Shown here: piece after piece, positions 1-8,243 of the stretch | How positions within the stretch are numbered: the stretch's first letter is position 1 | How the letters are laid out: the number at the start of each line of letters is the position of its first letter | Assembly (NCBI GenBank): GCA_041725875.1 | Contig: JBGRQB010000041.1 | Span: forward strand, 1 to 26,133 | DNA from: JBGRQB01 sp041725875 | GTDB taxonomy: Bacteria; Bacteroidota; Ignavibacteria; Ignavibacteriales; Melioribacteraceae | Length of the DNA stretch: 26,133 nucleotides | Reading direction: 5' to 3' | Program-made: the position numbers and the translations under genes | Notes under the pieces: model-generated | What the model was told of the DNA's origin: nothing | What the model saw: the letters and a program-made list of their open reading frames with translations, nothing else | Databases searched by the model: none

Positions 1-136
1 TTTTCTGTTTTCCGTCTGGTTGATTAGATAACGTCATCGTTCCGGTTCGAGGTATTGGTTCATTAATTAGGTTCTCATCTTTACACCCAGATAGAAAAAA
101 TAAAATCACGAATAACAAAATGAAATTAGTTTTCAT
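1..136 (-). CDS. Lipoprotein, N-terminal part only (runs off the left edge)
   Basis: The first 45 codons of a leftward gene are visible. The ATG at 134-136 follows a clear AGGAG ribosome site at good spacing. The N-terminus is a bacterial lipoprotein signal: a Lys, about 14 hydrophobic residues, then a lipobox ending LSGC with the Cys at residue 18, so the mature protein should be lipid-anchored. The residues after it (KDENLINEPIPRTG) look like the flexible linker usual in Bacteroidota lipoproteins. No functional domain is reached before the window ends, so nothing can be said about its role. Confidence 0.8.
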   Translation of the reverse strand, partial: MKTNFILLFVILFFLSGCKDENLINEPIPRTGTMTLSNQPDGKQK

Positions 137-304
137 TGCTTTCTCCTTTTGATAATTTGATTAATTTATGCGACTGCAACAATCGCCCGTAAGAAAATTG
201 CCATTTTAACGTATTTGAATAATACTAATTTAAAATACTAAATATACCTATAACTTTCTATCCCCTAATTTTTAGCTGAAAAATGAATTTATTCCAGAAA
301 AAAT

Positions 305-332
305 AAAAATCCCGCTTAGGCGGGATTTTTTT
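305..332 (-). terminator. Rho-independent terminator of the PadR-permease operon
   Basis: An 8-bp G+C-rich stem (AATCCCGC / GCGGGATT, arms 308-315 and 320-327) with a 4-nt loop, extended by A-T pairs, with T-runs on both strands. It lies 21 bp beyond the stop of the leftward permease gene. It could also stop rightward transcription, but no rightward gene ends here. Confidence 0.85.
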
Positions 333-353
333 ATCCTTCAATTTCACTAAAAA

Positions 354-2975
354 TTATTCATAATTTAATGCTTCAATCGGGTTTTGTCTTGCAGCTTTTA
401 AGCATTGCCAAAAGACTGTTATTATAGTAATTAAAATTGTGATCCCGATTGTTGTTCCGACAATCCACCAGGGAAATGATATTTTATAAGCGAAACTTGC
501 AATCCATTCAGCAAACAGAAAATAAGAAACCGGAATTGCAATCAAATTTGCAATTAGCACCAAAACAATAAACTCACTCGAAATTAATTTAATTATCGTA
601 CTGATTGACGCACCCATTGTTTTTCTGATTCCAATTTCTTTTTTCCGCTGTACAGTATTGTATGATGTTAACCCCAGTAATCCCAGACAAGCAATTATGA
701 TTGCCAAAACGGAAAAAAACATCATTATATCAGAATTTTTCCTGTCAGCTTCGTACATAGAGTTAATTGAATCATCTGTAAAAACATAATCAAAAGGATA
801 AGCAGCGTACTGATTTGTCCAAATATTACCTATCTCTGAAACTGTTTCTTTTAAATTTTCCGAACTTACTTTTGCCGAAATATATGTAGCCCATCCGGTA
901 GAGTATAAATAAACCTGATTTTGTATATGGTTATGTAATGATCGGAAATTACAATCTTCTATCACACCAATAATTTCCGGTTCAAATGAATTTATTTTAA
1001 TCTTAAATTTCTGACCAATAATATCATTTGGATTTTCATAGCCTAAATTTTTTGCCAATTTTTCATTTATTATCATGTAACTTCCGGTTGTATAAAAATT
1101 GGATGAGAAATTTCTTCCGGCACTGATATTAACTCCAAACATATCAAAATAATCTTCATCAACTACATTTATATTAATGTTATATTCTTTTTTATCTTCT
1201 GCTTGCTTATCAATTATCTGGGTATCAAATCCCCCTTCTCCAAAAGGAATATCAAGCGAAGATGAAACTTTGGTTACTCCTGACAAAGTATTTATTTCAT
1301 TTTTAAGTGCATTTGTTTTTCCGCCAAGATATTCTTGCGAAATCACATTAAGAACATATTCATTATCAATTCCATAATTATAACTATTCATAAAATTAAT
1401 CTGCATGTTTATCAGAATTGTTCCGGTAACAAAAACTACAGAAATTGCAAATTGAGCGATAACAAGAGCCTTTCTCAAAGTCTTTGCCGAGCTGTTTCCC
1501 GATGTACTTAATTTTCCACCCCGTATAATCTGAGCAGGCTGATATGAAGAAAGAAGCAAAGAGGGATATAAACCAGCAATTACACTTATAACAATGGTTC
1601 CAACAAAAAGACCACCTAACAAATAGAAATCATAAAGGCTTTCGGAAATAATTTTTGTACTGAGTAGTTCTGAAAGAGTTGATTTGAAAAATTCAAAAAC
1701 AAAAAAAGAGCAAAACAATGAAAACAATACAATTACAAATGTTTCGGATAAAAATTGTTTAATCAGTTGCGGTTTTTTAGCGCCCAATACTTTTCGTACC
1801 CCAATTTCTTTTACACGATTCGTTGATCTTGCGGTAGTTAAATTTATAAAATTTATACAACCTAAAATCAAAATCAGAAAAGCAACAACTGATATTGATA
1901 TTACTTTTGTGAGTGGTGAATTTGATTCAAACTTTCCAGGATATAAATATATATCATTGAGATTTTGATAAATCAGTTTCCAAATCTCTCCTTCCGGGAT
2001 TTTTGTATTTTTATAAAATATGTTTTTGGTCACATTTTCTACATCGCTTATACTTGCGTTTTTTTCCAAAAGAATAAATGTTTGGGAACCAAATGTAGCG
2101 CTCCAGCTATCAATTATATCAGAATAACTGATTGCATTCGGGTCATCACTTTTTTTAAGGAGTTCAAAATTAGCTAAAAAATCAAAATGGAAACTTGAGT
2201 TGTGAGGAATGTCATTAATCACACCTGTTACAATCAGATCGTATTTATTTTGCAAACGTAATATCTTTCCAAGAGGATTTTCATTGCCAAAATATTTTTG
2301 AACTGCTGATTTAGATAGTACAACACAATCAGGTCTCTTAAGAATCTTTTCAGGATTTCCCGACAAAACTTCAAAAGAAAAAATATCAAAAAAACTCGAA
2401 TCAGCGTATGCAAACTTTTGTTCTAAAAACTTTTTCTCTTTGTATTGTACCAATTCATTGGTATTTACAAATAATCTGGTAACATTTTCAATTCCGGGAT
2501 AATCAGATATTAAATGATCAGCAACAATGGCTGGTGAAGAAGCACTGTATAATTCACCGGCAGAAGACAAATTGTAAAATCCGGCTCTGTATATTCTGTC
2601 ACTTTTTGAATGGAATTCATCATAACTAAATTCCTGTTTAATAAAAACCGTTACCAAAATTACTGCGGTCAAACCAATCGTGAGTCCCAAAATATTCAAA
2701 GCAGTATAAAATTTAAATTTCCACAGATTCCTAATTGCGACTTTTAAATAATTAATAATCATTGAAATACTCCAGTTAAGTGAAATTATTATAAATTCGG
2801 GGACTGTTTTCATTACCTGCAACCAATACCACAACCAAGCTGATTTATATCCGTTTTTTTTTAATTCATTTTGAAAAAAATATTCATAATCACCCATTAG
2901 ACAGTCTCTGTCCAAAGCGGGAAGAAATAATTGCAGTATTTTCCTTGCAAGATATGGCGGTCTTTTATTTTTCAT
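354..2975 (-). CDS. Orphan MacB/FtsX-type ABC transporter permease with N-terminal permease-prefix domain
   Basis: The 873-residue inner-membrane protein starts with about 65 residues (PPYLARKILQLF..GDYEYFF..G) that match the permease prefix domain of large duplicated permeases. Then comes the usual layout: one membrane segment (about 85-110), a periplasmic MacB-like core, a three-helix FtsX domain with the typical motif EIGVRKVLGA, a second periplasmic core and a second FtsX domain with the motif EIGIRKTMGA. The whole is a duplicated permease half in one chain, as in the 'acidobacterial duplicated orphan permease' type. No ATPase gene is adjacent, so any partner must be encoded elsewhere; the substrate cannot be read. 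The start overlaps nothing, but it lies one base after the PadR stop, with its GAGG ribosome site inside the PadR gene, so translation is probably coupled. Confidence 0.88.
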   Translation of the reverse strand: MKNKRPPYLARKILQLFLPALDRDCLMGDYEYFFQNELKKNGYKSAWLWYWLQVMKTVPEFIIISLNWSISMIINYLKVAIRNLWKFKFYTALNILGLTIGLTAVILVTVFIKQEFSYDEFHSKSDRIYRAGFYNLSSAGELYSASSPAIVADHLISDYPGIENVTRLFVNTNELVQYKEKKFLEQKFAYADSSFFDIFSFEVLSGNPEKILKRPDCVVLSKSAVQKYFGNENPLGKILRLQNKYDLIVTGVINDIPHNSSFHFDFLANFELLKKSDDPNAISYSDIIDSWSATFGSQTFILLEKNASISDVENVTKNIFYKNTKIPEGEIWKLIYQNLNDIYLYPGKFESNSPLTKVISISVVAFLILILGCINFINLTTARSTNRVKEIGVRKVLGAKKPQLIKQFLSETFVIVLFSLFCSFFVFEFFKSTLSELLSTKIISESLYDFYLLGGLFVGTIVISVIAGLYPSLLLSSYQPAQIIRGGKLSTSGNSSAKTLRKALVIAQFAISVVFVTGTILINMQINFMNSYNYGIDNEYVLNVISQEYLGGKTNALKNEINTLSGVTKVSSSLDIPFGEGGFDTQIIDKQAEDKKEYNININVVDEDYFDMFGVNISAGRNFSSNFYTTGSYMIINEKLAKNLGYENPNDIIGQKFKIKINSFEPEIIGVIEDCNFRSLHNHIQNQVYLYSTGWATYISAKVSSENLKETVSEIGNIWTNQYAAYPFDYVFTDDSINSMYEADRKNSDIMMFFSVLAIIIACLGLLGLTSYNTVQRKKEIGIRKTMGASISTIIKLISSEFIVLVLIANLIAIPVSYFLFAEWIASFAYKISFPWWIVGTTIGITILITIITVFWQCLKAARQNPIEALNYE

Positions 2976-2976
2976 T

Positions 2977-3300
2977 TTACCTCGTTGGAATTAAACTTCC
3001 TGCATTTTTCCACATTAAATCCTGAATTGCTTTAATTTCAGACAAAGCTTTTTCACCAAGTTTTGTCAAAAAATAATATTTAATTGCCTTCCCTCCTCTT
3101 TTTGAAGAAGGATCACCAAGTTCAGTTTTAAGATACCCCAATTTCTCTAACCTATTTAACGGAACATACACAGAACTAATTGACCATTCAGTTCTTGTGC
3201 TCTCAATTAAATATTCTCTGATATGAATCAGGCAAGATTTTTTGTCCAAATAGTGTGCCGAAAGTAAAATAAGTTCTTCCTGTCTGCTCATTAATTTCAC
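2977..3300 (-). CDS. PadR-family transcriptional regulator
   Basis: A 107-residue winged-helix protein. The stretch SSVYVPLNRLEKLGYL is the PadR recognition helix and start of the wing, and KYYFLTKLGEKAL is the wing and following helix. PadR proteins are repressors that bind operators near their own promoter. The proposed start is GTG at 3298-3300, which has GTGAGG five bases upstream; an ATG three codons later is possible but too far from that site. The gene leads a two-gene operon with the permease. PadR genes in front of duplicated orphan permeases are a known arrangement, which supports both calls. The inducer is unknown. Confidence 0.9.
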   Translation of the reverse strand: MKLMSRQEELILLSAHYLDKKSCLIHIREYLIESTRTEWSISSVYVPLNRLEKLGYLKTELGDPSSKRGGKAIKYYFLTKLGEKALSEIKAIQDLMWKNAGSLIPTR

Positions 3301-3333
3301 ATAAACCTCACTTTTAATATTTATTCTTTCATT

Positions 3334-3377
3334 TTTTGAAAGAAACTATAATTGTTTGACGCATATTTCTTTCAAAA
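3334..3377. promoter_or_regulatory. Inverted repeat, probable PadR operator
   Basis: Perfect 12-bp inverted arms TTTTGAAAGAAA (3334-3345) and TTTCTTTCAAAA (3366-3377) separated by 20 bp, in the divergent region between padR and the nuclease-helicase gene. A leftward promoter-like pair (TTGAAA, TATAGT, spacing 19) lies in and between the arms. This suggests control of the padR operon, possibly by PadR itself. The binding protein is inferred. Confidence 0.5.
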
Positions 3378-3428
3378 GTTACAAGAAATAGAAAGTTTTA
3401 TTTTTAAACTCAAAAAAGCAATATGAAG

Positions 3429-3460
3429 TTGATAAAACTTCTTATTATTTTATAGTTTAG
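3429..3460 (+). promoter_or_regulatory. Candidate Bacteroidota-type promoter of the nuclease-helicase gene
   Basis: TTG at 3429-3431, 21 bp, then TAGTTTAG at 3453-3460. This fits the TTG / TAnnTTTG pattern with one mismatch. It would start transcription shortly before the AAAGGA ribosome site at about 3475-3480. Confidence 0.4.
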
Positions 3461-3487
3461 ATTTACATTTTCTGAAAGGAATTCGTT

Positions 3488-6400
3488 TTGAAATACGTTG
3501 CCGATTTACACATACATTCTCACTATTCAAGAGCCACAAGTAAAAACCTGAATCTGGAAAACCTCTACAAATGGGCGCAGATAAAAGGTATTACAGTTAT
3601 TGGAACAGGTGATTTAACTCACCCTGCCTGGCTTGAAGAGATGAAAGAAAAACTGGAACCGGCTGAAGATGGTTTATTCAGATTAAAGCCGGAGTTTGTA
3701 AAAACAGTTGAAGATGAAATTCCAAAGGCTTGTAAAGGTGAAGTCCGTTTTCTTCTTTCAGGTGAAATAAGCTCAATTTATAAAAAAAATGAACGGGTAA
3801 GAAAAAATCATAATGTGGTTTTTCTTCCTTCATTCCATCACGCGGAAAAGTTTCAGGCAGCACTTGAGCAGATTGGAAATATCCGTTCCGACGGTCGCCC
3901 GATTCTCGGATTAGATGCACGCAACCTTTTGGAAATGGTTCTGGAAAACAGTGATCAGTCACATCTTATTCCTGCTCACATCTGGACACCCTGGTTCTCT
4001 ATGCTTGGTTCCAAATCAGGGTTTGATACGGTTGAAGAATGTTTTGATGATTTAACTCCTGCAATATTTGCTGTCGAAACTGGCCTTTCTTCTGATCCTC
4101 CAATGAACTGGCGTTTATCGATGCTTGATAAATATACTCTTGTCTCTAATTCTGATGCGCATTCTCCGCAAAAACTTGCAAGAGAAGCAAACCTGTTTGA
4201 TTCTGATTTATCGTATCATGAACTTTTTAATGCTCTTAAAACCGGAGGTTCCAACAAGTTTAAAGGAACCCTTGAGTTTTTCCCGGAAGAAGGAAAATAT
4301 CATTTTGACGGACACCGAAAGTGTAATATCAACTGGCATCCTCAGGAAACACTTGAACATAACTGCATTTGCAGTGAGTGCGGAAAACCTGTTACAGTGG
4401 GTGTAATGCACCGCGTCAATTTTTTGGCAGATCGTGAGGAAGGTTATAAACCGGAGAATGCTCATCCCTTTTACAGTATTGTTCCTCTTCCTGAAATTAT
4501 TGCAGAAATTGAGCAAGTGGGTGTTAATTCCAAAAGAGTTCAGGAAAAATATTTCTCCATCTTAAACAATCTTGGTTCCGAATTAAAAATTTTACAAGAC
4601 ATTCCTCTTGAAGATATTGAAAAAAGCAGCGGATCACTAGTTGCCGAAGGTATCAGAAGAACCAGAACCGGTGAACTGAATTTAATAGGTGGTTACGACG
4701 GTGAGTTTGGAACAATAAAATTATTTAACGAAGCGGAAAGAAAAAAGTTTTCTTCTCAAATGGCATTTTTTGCTGCAGATGTTCAGGATAACAAAAAAAC
4801 AAAACCGGAAAAAACTTCATCAACTGATTTAAATTCACTTCTGAAAAAATCAAAAGAATCAAAACAGAAAAAAGAATCTGTTACTAATAAACTGGAAGAG
4901 AAAACTTTTTCATTGCTGGATGAGTTAAATGAAGAACAAAAAAAGGCTGTCACCTGTACAGAAAATCATCTGGTAATTTCTGCCGGACCAGGAACCGGGA
5001 AAACAAAAACGCTTATTCACAGAATTGCTTATTTAATATCTGAGAAAAATATTTCTCCTGAAAATATTCTGGCAATTACCTTTACAAATAAAGCGGCTTC
5101 TGAAATGTTGACCCGACTCAAAAACTTTCCTAAACTCCCAACTCCGGAAAAAGTTTTTGTAAAAACATTCCACTCGCTTTGCACTTTTATCTTGAGAAAG
5201 GAAGCGAATCAAATACCATTAGATGAAAATTTTATAATTCTCTCGGAGCAGGAAAAGAAAACATTTTTCAGAGAGCTTTATCCTGAGTTAAGTGAGTCTC
5301 AAACAAATACACTTCTTAATGCAATTTCCGAAGCGAAAAACAATCTCGAAGAATCTGTAAATTATAATAACGATAATAATCTTATAGACTTTGAAAATGT
5401 ATATGAATTATATAATCGTGGTTTGTTAAAGAAAAATCTTCTCGACTTTGATGATTTAATTCTAAAAACTGTTAAACTGTTTGAAGCAAATCCTGAAATT
5501 TTACAAAAGTATCAAGATCAGTTTAAGTGGATTTTTGTTGATGAATATCAGGATGTAAATTACGCACAATATAAACTCCTTAAACTGCTTGTCGGTAACA
5601 ATTCAAATCTTTGTGCAATTGGAGATCCGGATCAGGCAATATATGGTTTCAGAGGAGCTGACAATAAATATTTTCTCAATTTCACCTATGATTTTTCCAA
5701 TGCAATTGAACTAAAGTTATTGAGAAATTACAGATCTACTTCAAACATACTTGGAGCTTCACTTCAGGTTATCAACAAAAATAAAAATGATGATGAAACA
5801 AATCTTTTGACTGAAATTGTTTCTCGTACAAAAATAGAGATTCATAAATCCCCTACCTATAAAGCTGAAGCAGAATTTATTGTTAAAACAATTGAAGAAA
5901 TGATTGGCGGAACAAGCAGTTTTTCAATGAATTCGGGTCGGACAAACAGCACAGAGGAAAGCAACTATTCCTTTTCAGATTTTGCAATACTTTACAGGTT
6001 AAATGCTTTAACTCCTGCTTTAGAAGAAGCAATTGACCGCTCCGGTATTCCTTATCAGATTGCTGGTGCTGGTTCTGTTTATGAATCGCAGGAAGTTTCA
6101 GAAATCATAAACTATCTCAAGTTTATATTGCAGCCGGAAAACGCTGTTATTGAGAAAAAATATAATTCGCGATTTAAACGCATTTCAAAATTATTTAAGG
6201 AAATTGACACCCCCCTTTCAGTGAAAGATTGTGTTACAGAAATTAACCGACTAATTGAAGAAGATATCACAAAACCGCGTAACGAAAAACAGCAAAAAAA
6301 CATTAACAGATTTATCCTTTCAACTATAAAATTTGGAAATGACTATAACAAGTTTTTAGAAGCTGTATCACTTTCAACTGAAACAGATGAATATGATTTT

Positions 6401-6748
6401 CAAGCTGATAAAGTTTCCTTTTTAACTCTCCACGCCTCAAAAGGATTGGAATTCCCTGTCGTATTTATTATCGGTTGTGAAGATGAATTGATTCCTTACA
6501 AAAAAAATGAAGAAGAGTTTAACTTGGAAGAAGAACGAAGATTATTTTATGTAGGGATGACAAGGGCAAAAGAAAAATTGATTTTATCCCATGCAAGTAG
6601 TAGATTTGTCTTTGGCAAAAATTACGATGTTAAACCATCTCCGTTTTTAAGGGATATATCAAATTCACTAATTGAATTAAAGAAAAGTGATTTGAAAAAG
6701 AAATCGGGAAAATCTACCGAAGAGAAAATGCAGCTTAATTTGTTTTAG
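3488..6748 (+). CDS. Endonuclease Q-like PHP nuclease fused to UvrD/Rep superfamily 1 helicase, with C-terminal clamp-binding peptide
   Basis: A 1086-residue fusion. Residues 1 to about 425 are a PHP-fold nuclease of the endonuclease Q type: DLHIHS (D6, H8, H10), GTGDLTHP, SGEIS (E93), PAHIWTPW and NSDAH (D223, H225) supply metal ligands, and C279, C293, C295 and C298 form a likely zinc site. EndoQ cuts DNA 5' of deaminated or abasic bases. After a charged, low-complexity linker (about 425-480) comes a complete UvrD-type helicase: Walker A GPGTGKT (500-506), motif II DEYQD (685-), GDPDQAIYGFRGA, NYRST, LTLHASKGLEF and RRLFYVGMTRAKEKL. The accessory 2B domain looks short. The last five residues, QLNLF (1082-1086), resemble the bacterial beta-clamp-binding motif QL(S/D)LF. 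The start is TTG, with AAAGGA seven bases before it and the family's conserved N-terminus directly after. The likely role is excision repair of deaminated bases, where the helicase opens DNA at the nick. That role is inferred. Confidence 0.88.
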   Translation: MKYVADLHIHSHYSRATSKNLNLENLYKWAQIKGITVIGTGDLTHPAWLEEMKEKLEPAEDGLFRLKPEFVKTVEDEIPKACKGEVRFLLSGEISSIYKKNERVRKNHNVVFLPSFHHAEKFQAALEQIGNIRSDGRPILGLDARNLLEMVLENSDQSHLIPAHIWTPWFSMLGSKSGFDTVEECFDDLTPAIFAVETGLSSDPPMNWRLSMLDKYTLVSNSDAHSPQKLAREANLFDSDLSYHELFNALKTGGSNKFKGTLEFFPEEGKYHFDGHRKCNINWHPQETLEHNCICSECGKPVTVGVMHRVNFLADREEGYKPENAHPFYSIVPLPEIIAEIEQVGVNSKRVQEKYFSILNNLGSELKILQDIPLEDIEKSSGSLVAEGIRRTRTGELNLIGGYDGEFGTIKLFNEAERKKFSSQMAFFAADVQDNKKTKPEKTSSTDLNSLLKKSKESKQKKESVTNKLEEKTFSLLDELNEEQKKAVTCTENHLVISAGPGTGKTKTLIHRIAYLISEKNISPENILAITFTNKAASEMLTRLKNFPKLPTPEKVFVKTFHSLCTFILRKEANQIPLDENFIILSEQEKKTFFRELYPELSESQTNTLLNAISEAKNNLEESVNYNNDNNLIDFENVYELYNRGLLKKNLLDFDDLILKTVKLFEANPEILQKYQDQFKWIFVDEYQDVNYAQYKLLKLLVGNNSNLCAIGDPDQAIYGFRGADNKYFLNFTYDFSNAIELKLLRNYRSTSNILGASLQVINKNKNDDETNLLTEIVSRTKIEIHKSPTYKAEAEFIVKTIEEMIGGTSSFSMNSGRTNSTEESNYSFSDFAILYRLNALTPALEEAIDRSGIPYQIAGAGSVYESQEVSEIINYLKFILQPENAVIEKKYNSRFKRISKLFKEIDTPLSVKDCVTEINRLIEEDITKPRNEKQQKNINRFILSTIKFGNDYNKFLEAVSLSTETDEYDFQADKVSFLTLHASKGLEFPVVFIIGCEDELIPYKKNEEEFNLEEERRLFYVGMTRAKEKLILSHASSRFVFGKNYDVKPSPFLRDISNSLIELKKSDLKKKSGKSTEEKMQLNLF

Positions 6749-6824
6749 ATTATGATCTAAAATGCCTGATTTTAAGTATTTAATTAAAACAGGGCAATTA
6801 AAAATCTCTTTGTAGGTGTAAAAT

Positions 6825-6862
6825 GGTTTACAATCGTATTACTGTTTGTAATTCAATAAACC
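6825..6862 (+). promoter_or_regulatory. Inverted repeats just upstream of the small exported-protein gene
   Basis: Nested inverted arms GGTTTA (6825-6830) / TAAACC (6857-6862) and TTACAA (6828-6833) / TTGTAA (6846-6851) end directly before the GAGG ribosome site (6863-6866). They may be an operator or a leader hairpin. The two arm pairs overlap, so both cannot form at once. Confidence 0.3.
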
Positions 6863-6871
6863 GAGGCACAG

Positions 6872-7192
6872 GTGAAATACATTGCAATGATTATATTGGT
6901 TATCTCAATTTGTGTAATTGAGTATAGCCTGGAGGCTACCAGTTACAATTCTGAAAAAATTGACCACACATTACTTGCGGAAATGGACGAAACAAACGGA
7001 GACAGTTTTTCTTTTTTCTGTATTACGTCCAGAGATGTAGATGGCGAGATGATCGATTTTATTACAACTACAACCGGAGTGAAAGTGAGTTCTGCTGTTA
7101 ACAACATCCTCAAAGCAGAAGGGACAAAAACTCAGTTGTTAAAGCTGAGCGGGCTTACTTTTGTTCAGCTGATCACTAACGATAACACTTAA
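6872..7192 (+). CDS. Small exported protein of unknown function
   Basis: A 106-residue ORF with a GTG start preceded by GAGG at five bases. The first ~23 residues (MKYIAMIILVISICVIEYSLEA) form a convincing Sec signal peptide or membrane anchor. The mature part is acidic and then hydroxyl-rich (FITTTTGVKVSSAVNNIL), with a single Cys in FFCITS. I recognise no family. It stands alone, rightward after the helicase gene, and faces the GIY-YIG gene. The ribosome site, the signal peptide and normal-looking codon use argue for a real gene; the short length and absence of known homologues argue for caution. Confidence 0.5.
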   Translation: MKYIAMIILVISICVIEYSLEATSYNSEKIDHTLLAEMDETNGDSFSFFCITSRDVDGEMIDFITTTTGVKVSSAVNNILKAEGTKTQLLKLSGLTFVQLITNDNT

Positions 7193-7198
7193 GTTCAA

Positions 7199-7292
7199 TA
7201 CCGGAACATTTTCATAATTTCCTAAAAATTATTTGATACCGAGGCAGTTGAATAGTTTTCCTGGTGACTTGATTATGATAATGTTTCCGGTA
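7199..7292. other. Potential three-way-junction structure between convergent genes
   Basis: Outer arms TACCGGAACATT (7199-7210) and AATGTTTCCGGTA (7280-7292) pair with one bulge. Inside are two hairpins: ATAATTT / AAATTAT (7214-7220 with 7226-7232) and ACC-G-AGG / CCTGGT (7238-7244 with 7260-7265). It lies between the converging 3' ends of the small exported-protein gene and the GIY-YIG gene. No T-run follows, so it is not a classical terminator. Confidence 0.35.
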
Positions 7293-7298
7293 GTTTTA

Positions 7299-7658
7299 TT
7301 AATGTCCCGCCCTGCTGTTGTAAAACGAATAGTTCTCACTTAACAATTTATTTCTGCTTGTTTCATATAACTGATTCAGTTTTTCTCCCACTTCATCCTC
7401 TTCCAGTTTTGAAATATCAAGCTCAGTATAAATTTTAACATCAAAATTGTTTTTGCCACACACATTGTAATCCTCAATCATATTTTTATGAGGGTGACTT
7501 CCTCTTTCCAGTTCAAAATTTAATCTTGCCAAAACAGTTGCAGGAGTTCTGGTTTTTCCAATAAATACTCTTTTATTTTCTTTATTAATCACAACGTAAA
7601 CTGCTGCCGCTCTTACTGTCTCTTTATATTCTTTCTTAATCTTTTTTCTGTCAATCAT
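7299..7658 (-). CDS. GIY-YIG nuclease-family small protein
   Basis: A 119-residue protein starting MIDRKKIKKEYKE, the typical opening of a small stand-alone GIY-YIG family. The core is AVYVVINKENKRVFIGK (Y21, F32, G34), ten residues between the two aromatic positions as in GIY-YIG nucleases, followed by R45, the motif GSHPHKNMIEDY and GKNNFDV. The second core tyrosine is phenylalanine and the first glycine is alanine, so cutting activity is uncertain. The ATG at 7658 is chosen because GGTGAG lies four bases upstream; the GTG three codons earlier has no ribosome site. The start overlaps the stop of the ArsR-DUF2087 gene (ATGATTGA), so the two are translationally coupled. The target is unknown. 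Confidence 0.8.
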   Translation of the reverse strand: MIDRKKIKKEYKETVRAAAVYVVINKENKRVFIGKTRTPATVLARLNFELERGSHPHKNMIEDYNVCGKNNFDVKIYTELDISKLEEDEVGEKLNQLYETSRNKLLSENYSFYNSRAGH

Positions 7659-8226
7659 TTTGCTCACCGGTTTTTAGTTTTTTATAAACATTCTTTTTCC
7701 TTTCAAAGTAATTATAATCAACCATATACCTTCTTACTGTACAGTAATCATCATAATACTTACCGATAATTTCATTTACTTCCATTTCAGAATAACTTTT
7801 GTTATAAGAAAACTTTTCACTGATCCATTCCATTATCAAAAGCTTTTTCTTTAATTGTCTCGGAAGTTTTTCAATTTTTCCGTTTTTAATAAATGCACTG
7901 ATAACTTTGTCATTAGATTTTTTTATCCGGTTTTCCTGTGCAACTTTTTCAACATTTTTGAAACGGATCAGGTCAATCAGTTTGCTGTCAAAAACTTCTT
8001 TCTTAATTCTGAACTCAGAGTAATATTGCTTTTTCTCTTTTATTACCAGATCCAGTTCTTCAAGTTTCTTCAGATGAAATGACACAGTTGAAGGAGCCAA
8101 ATCCAATCTTTTTGAAATTTCCTCCACATACTGAGGTTTTTCAAAAAGTATGTTAAGTATCAGCAATCTTGATTCATCAGCCATTACTTTCATTATTTTT
8201 AAACTATGTTCAATTGAAGCTGTCAA
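7651..8226 (-). CDS. ArsR-family winged-helix regulator with C-terminal DUF2087 domain
   Basis: The 191-residue protein has an ArsR-type HTH at residues 1-80 (LKIMKVMADESRLLILNILF, then the recognition helix in LAPSTVSFHLKKLEEL). At about 110-185 is a DUF2087-like domain with the characteristic IEKLPRQLKKKLLIMEWI and NEIIGKYYDDYCTVRRYMVDY. I see no metal-binding cysteine motif, so it probably does not sense metal through the classic ArsR site. The start is TTG at 8224-8226, four bases after a perfect AGGAGG. It leads an operon with the GIY-YIG gene, and its promoter is bracketed by inverted repeats, so self-repression is likely. DUF2087 regulators joined to small GIY-YIG genes are also known from Firmicutes. 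Confidence 0.88.
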   Translation of the reverse strand: MTASIEHSLKIMKVMADESRLLILNILFEKPQYVEEISKRLDLAPSTVSFHLKKLEELDLVIKEKKQYYSEFRIKKEVFDSKLIDLIRFKNVEKVAQENRIKKSNDKVISAFIKNGKIEKLPRQLKKKLLIMEWISEKFSYNKSYSEMEVNEIIGKYYDDYCTVRRYMVDYNYFERKKNVYKKLKTGEQND

Positions 8227-8243
8227 ATCGCCTCCTGTTTTGA

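Noticed and set aside
3487..3488. An ATG start for the nuclease-helicase
   Set aside because: No in-frame ATG lies near the conserved N-terminus; the TTG with AAAGGA at seven bases fits both the family start and the ribosome site.
7249..7345. Short rightward ORF from a TTG after GAGG, about 31 codons
   Set aside because: It overlaps the GIY-YIG coding end, has no recognisable feature and lies in a structured intergenic stretch.
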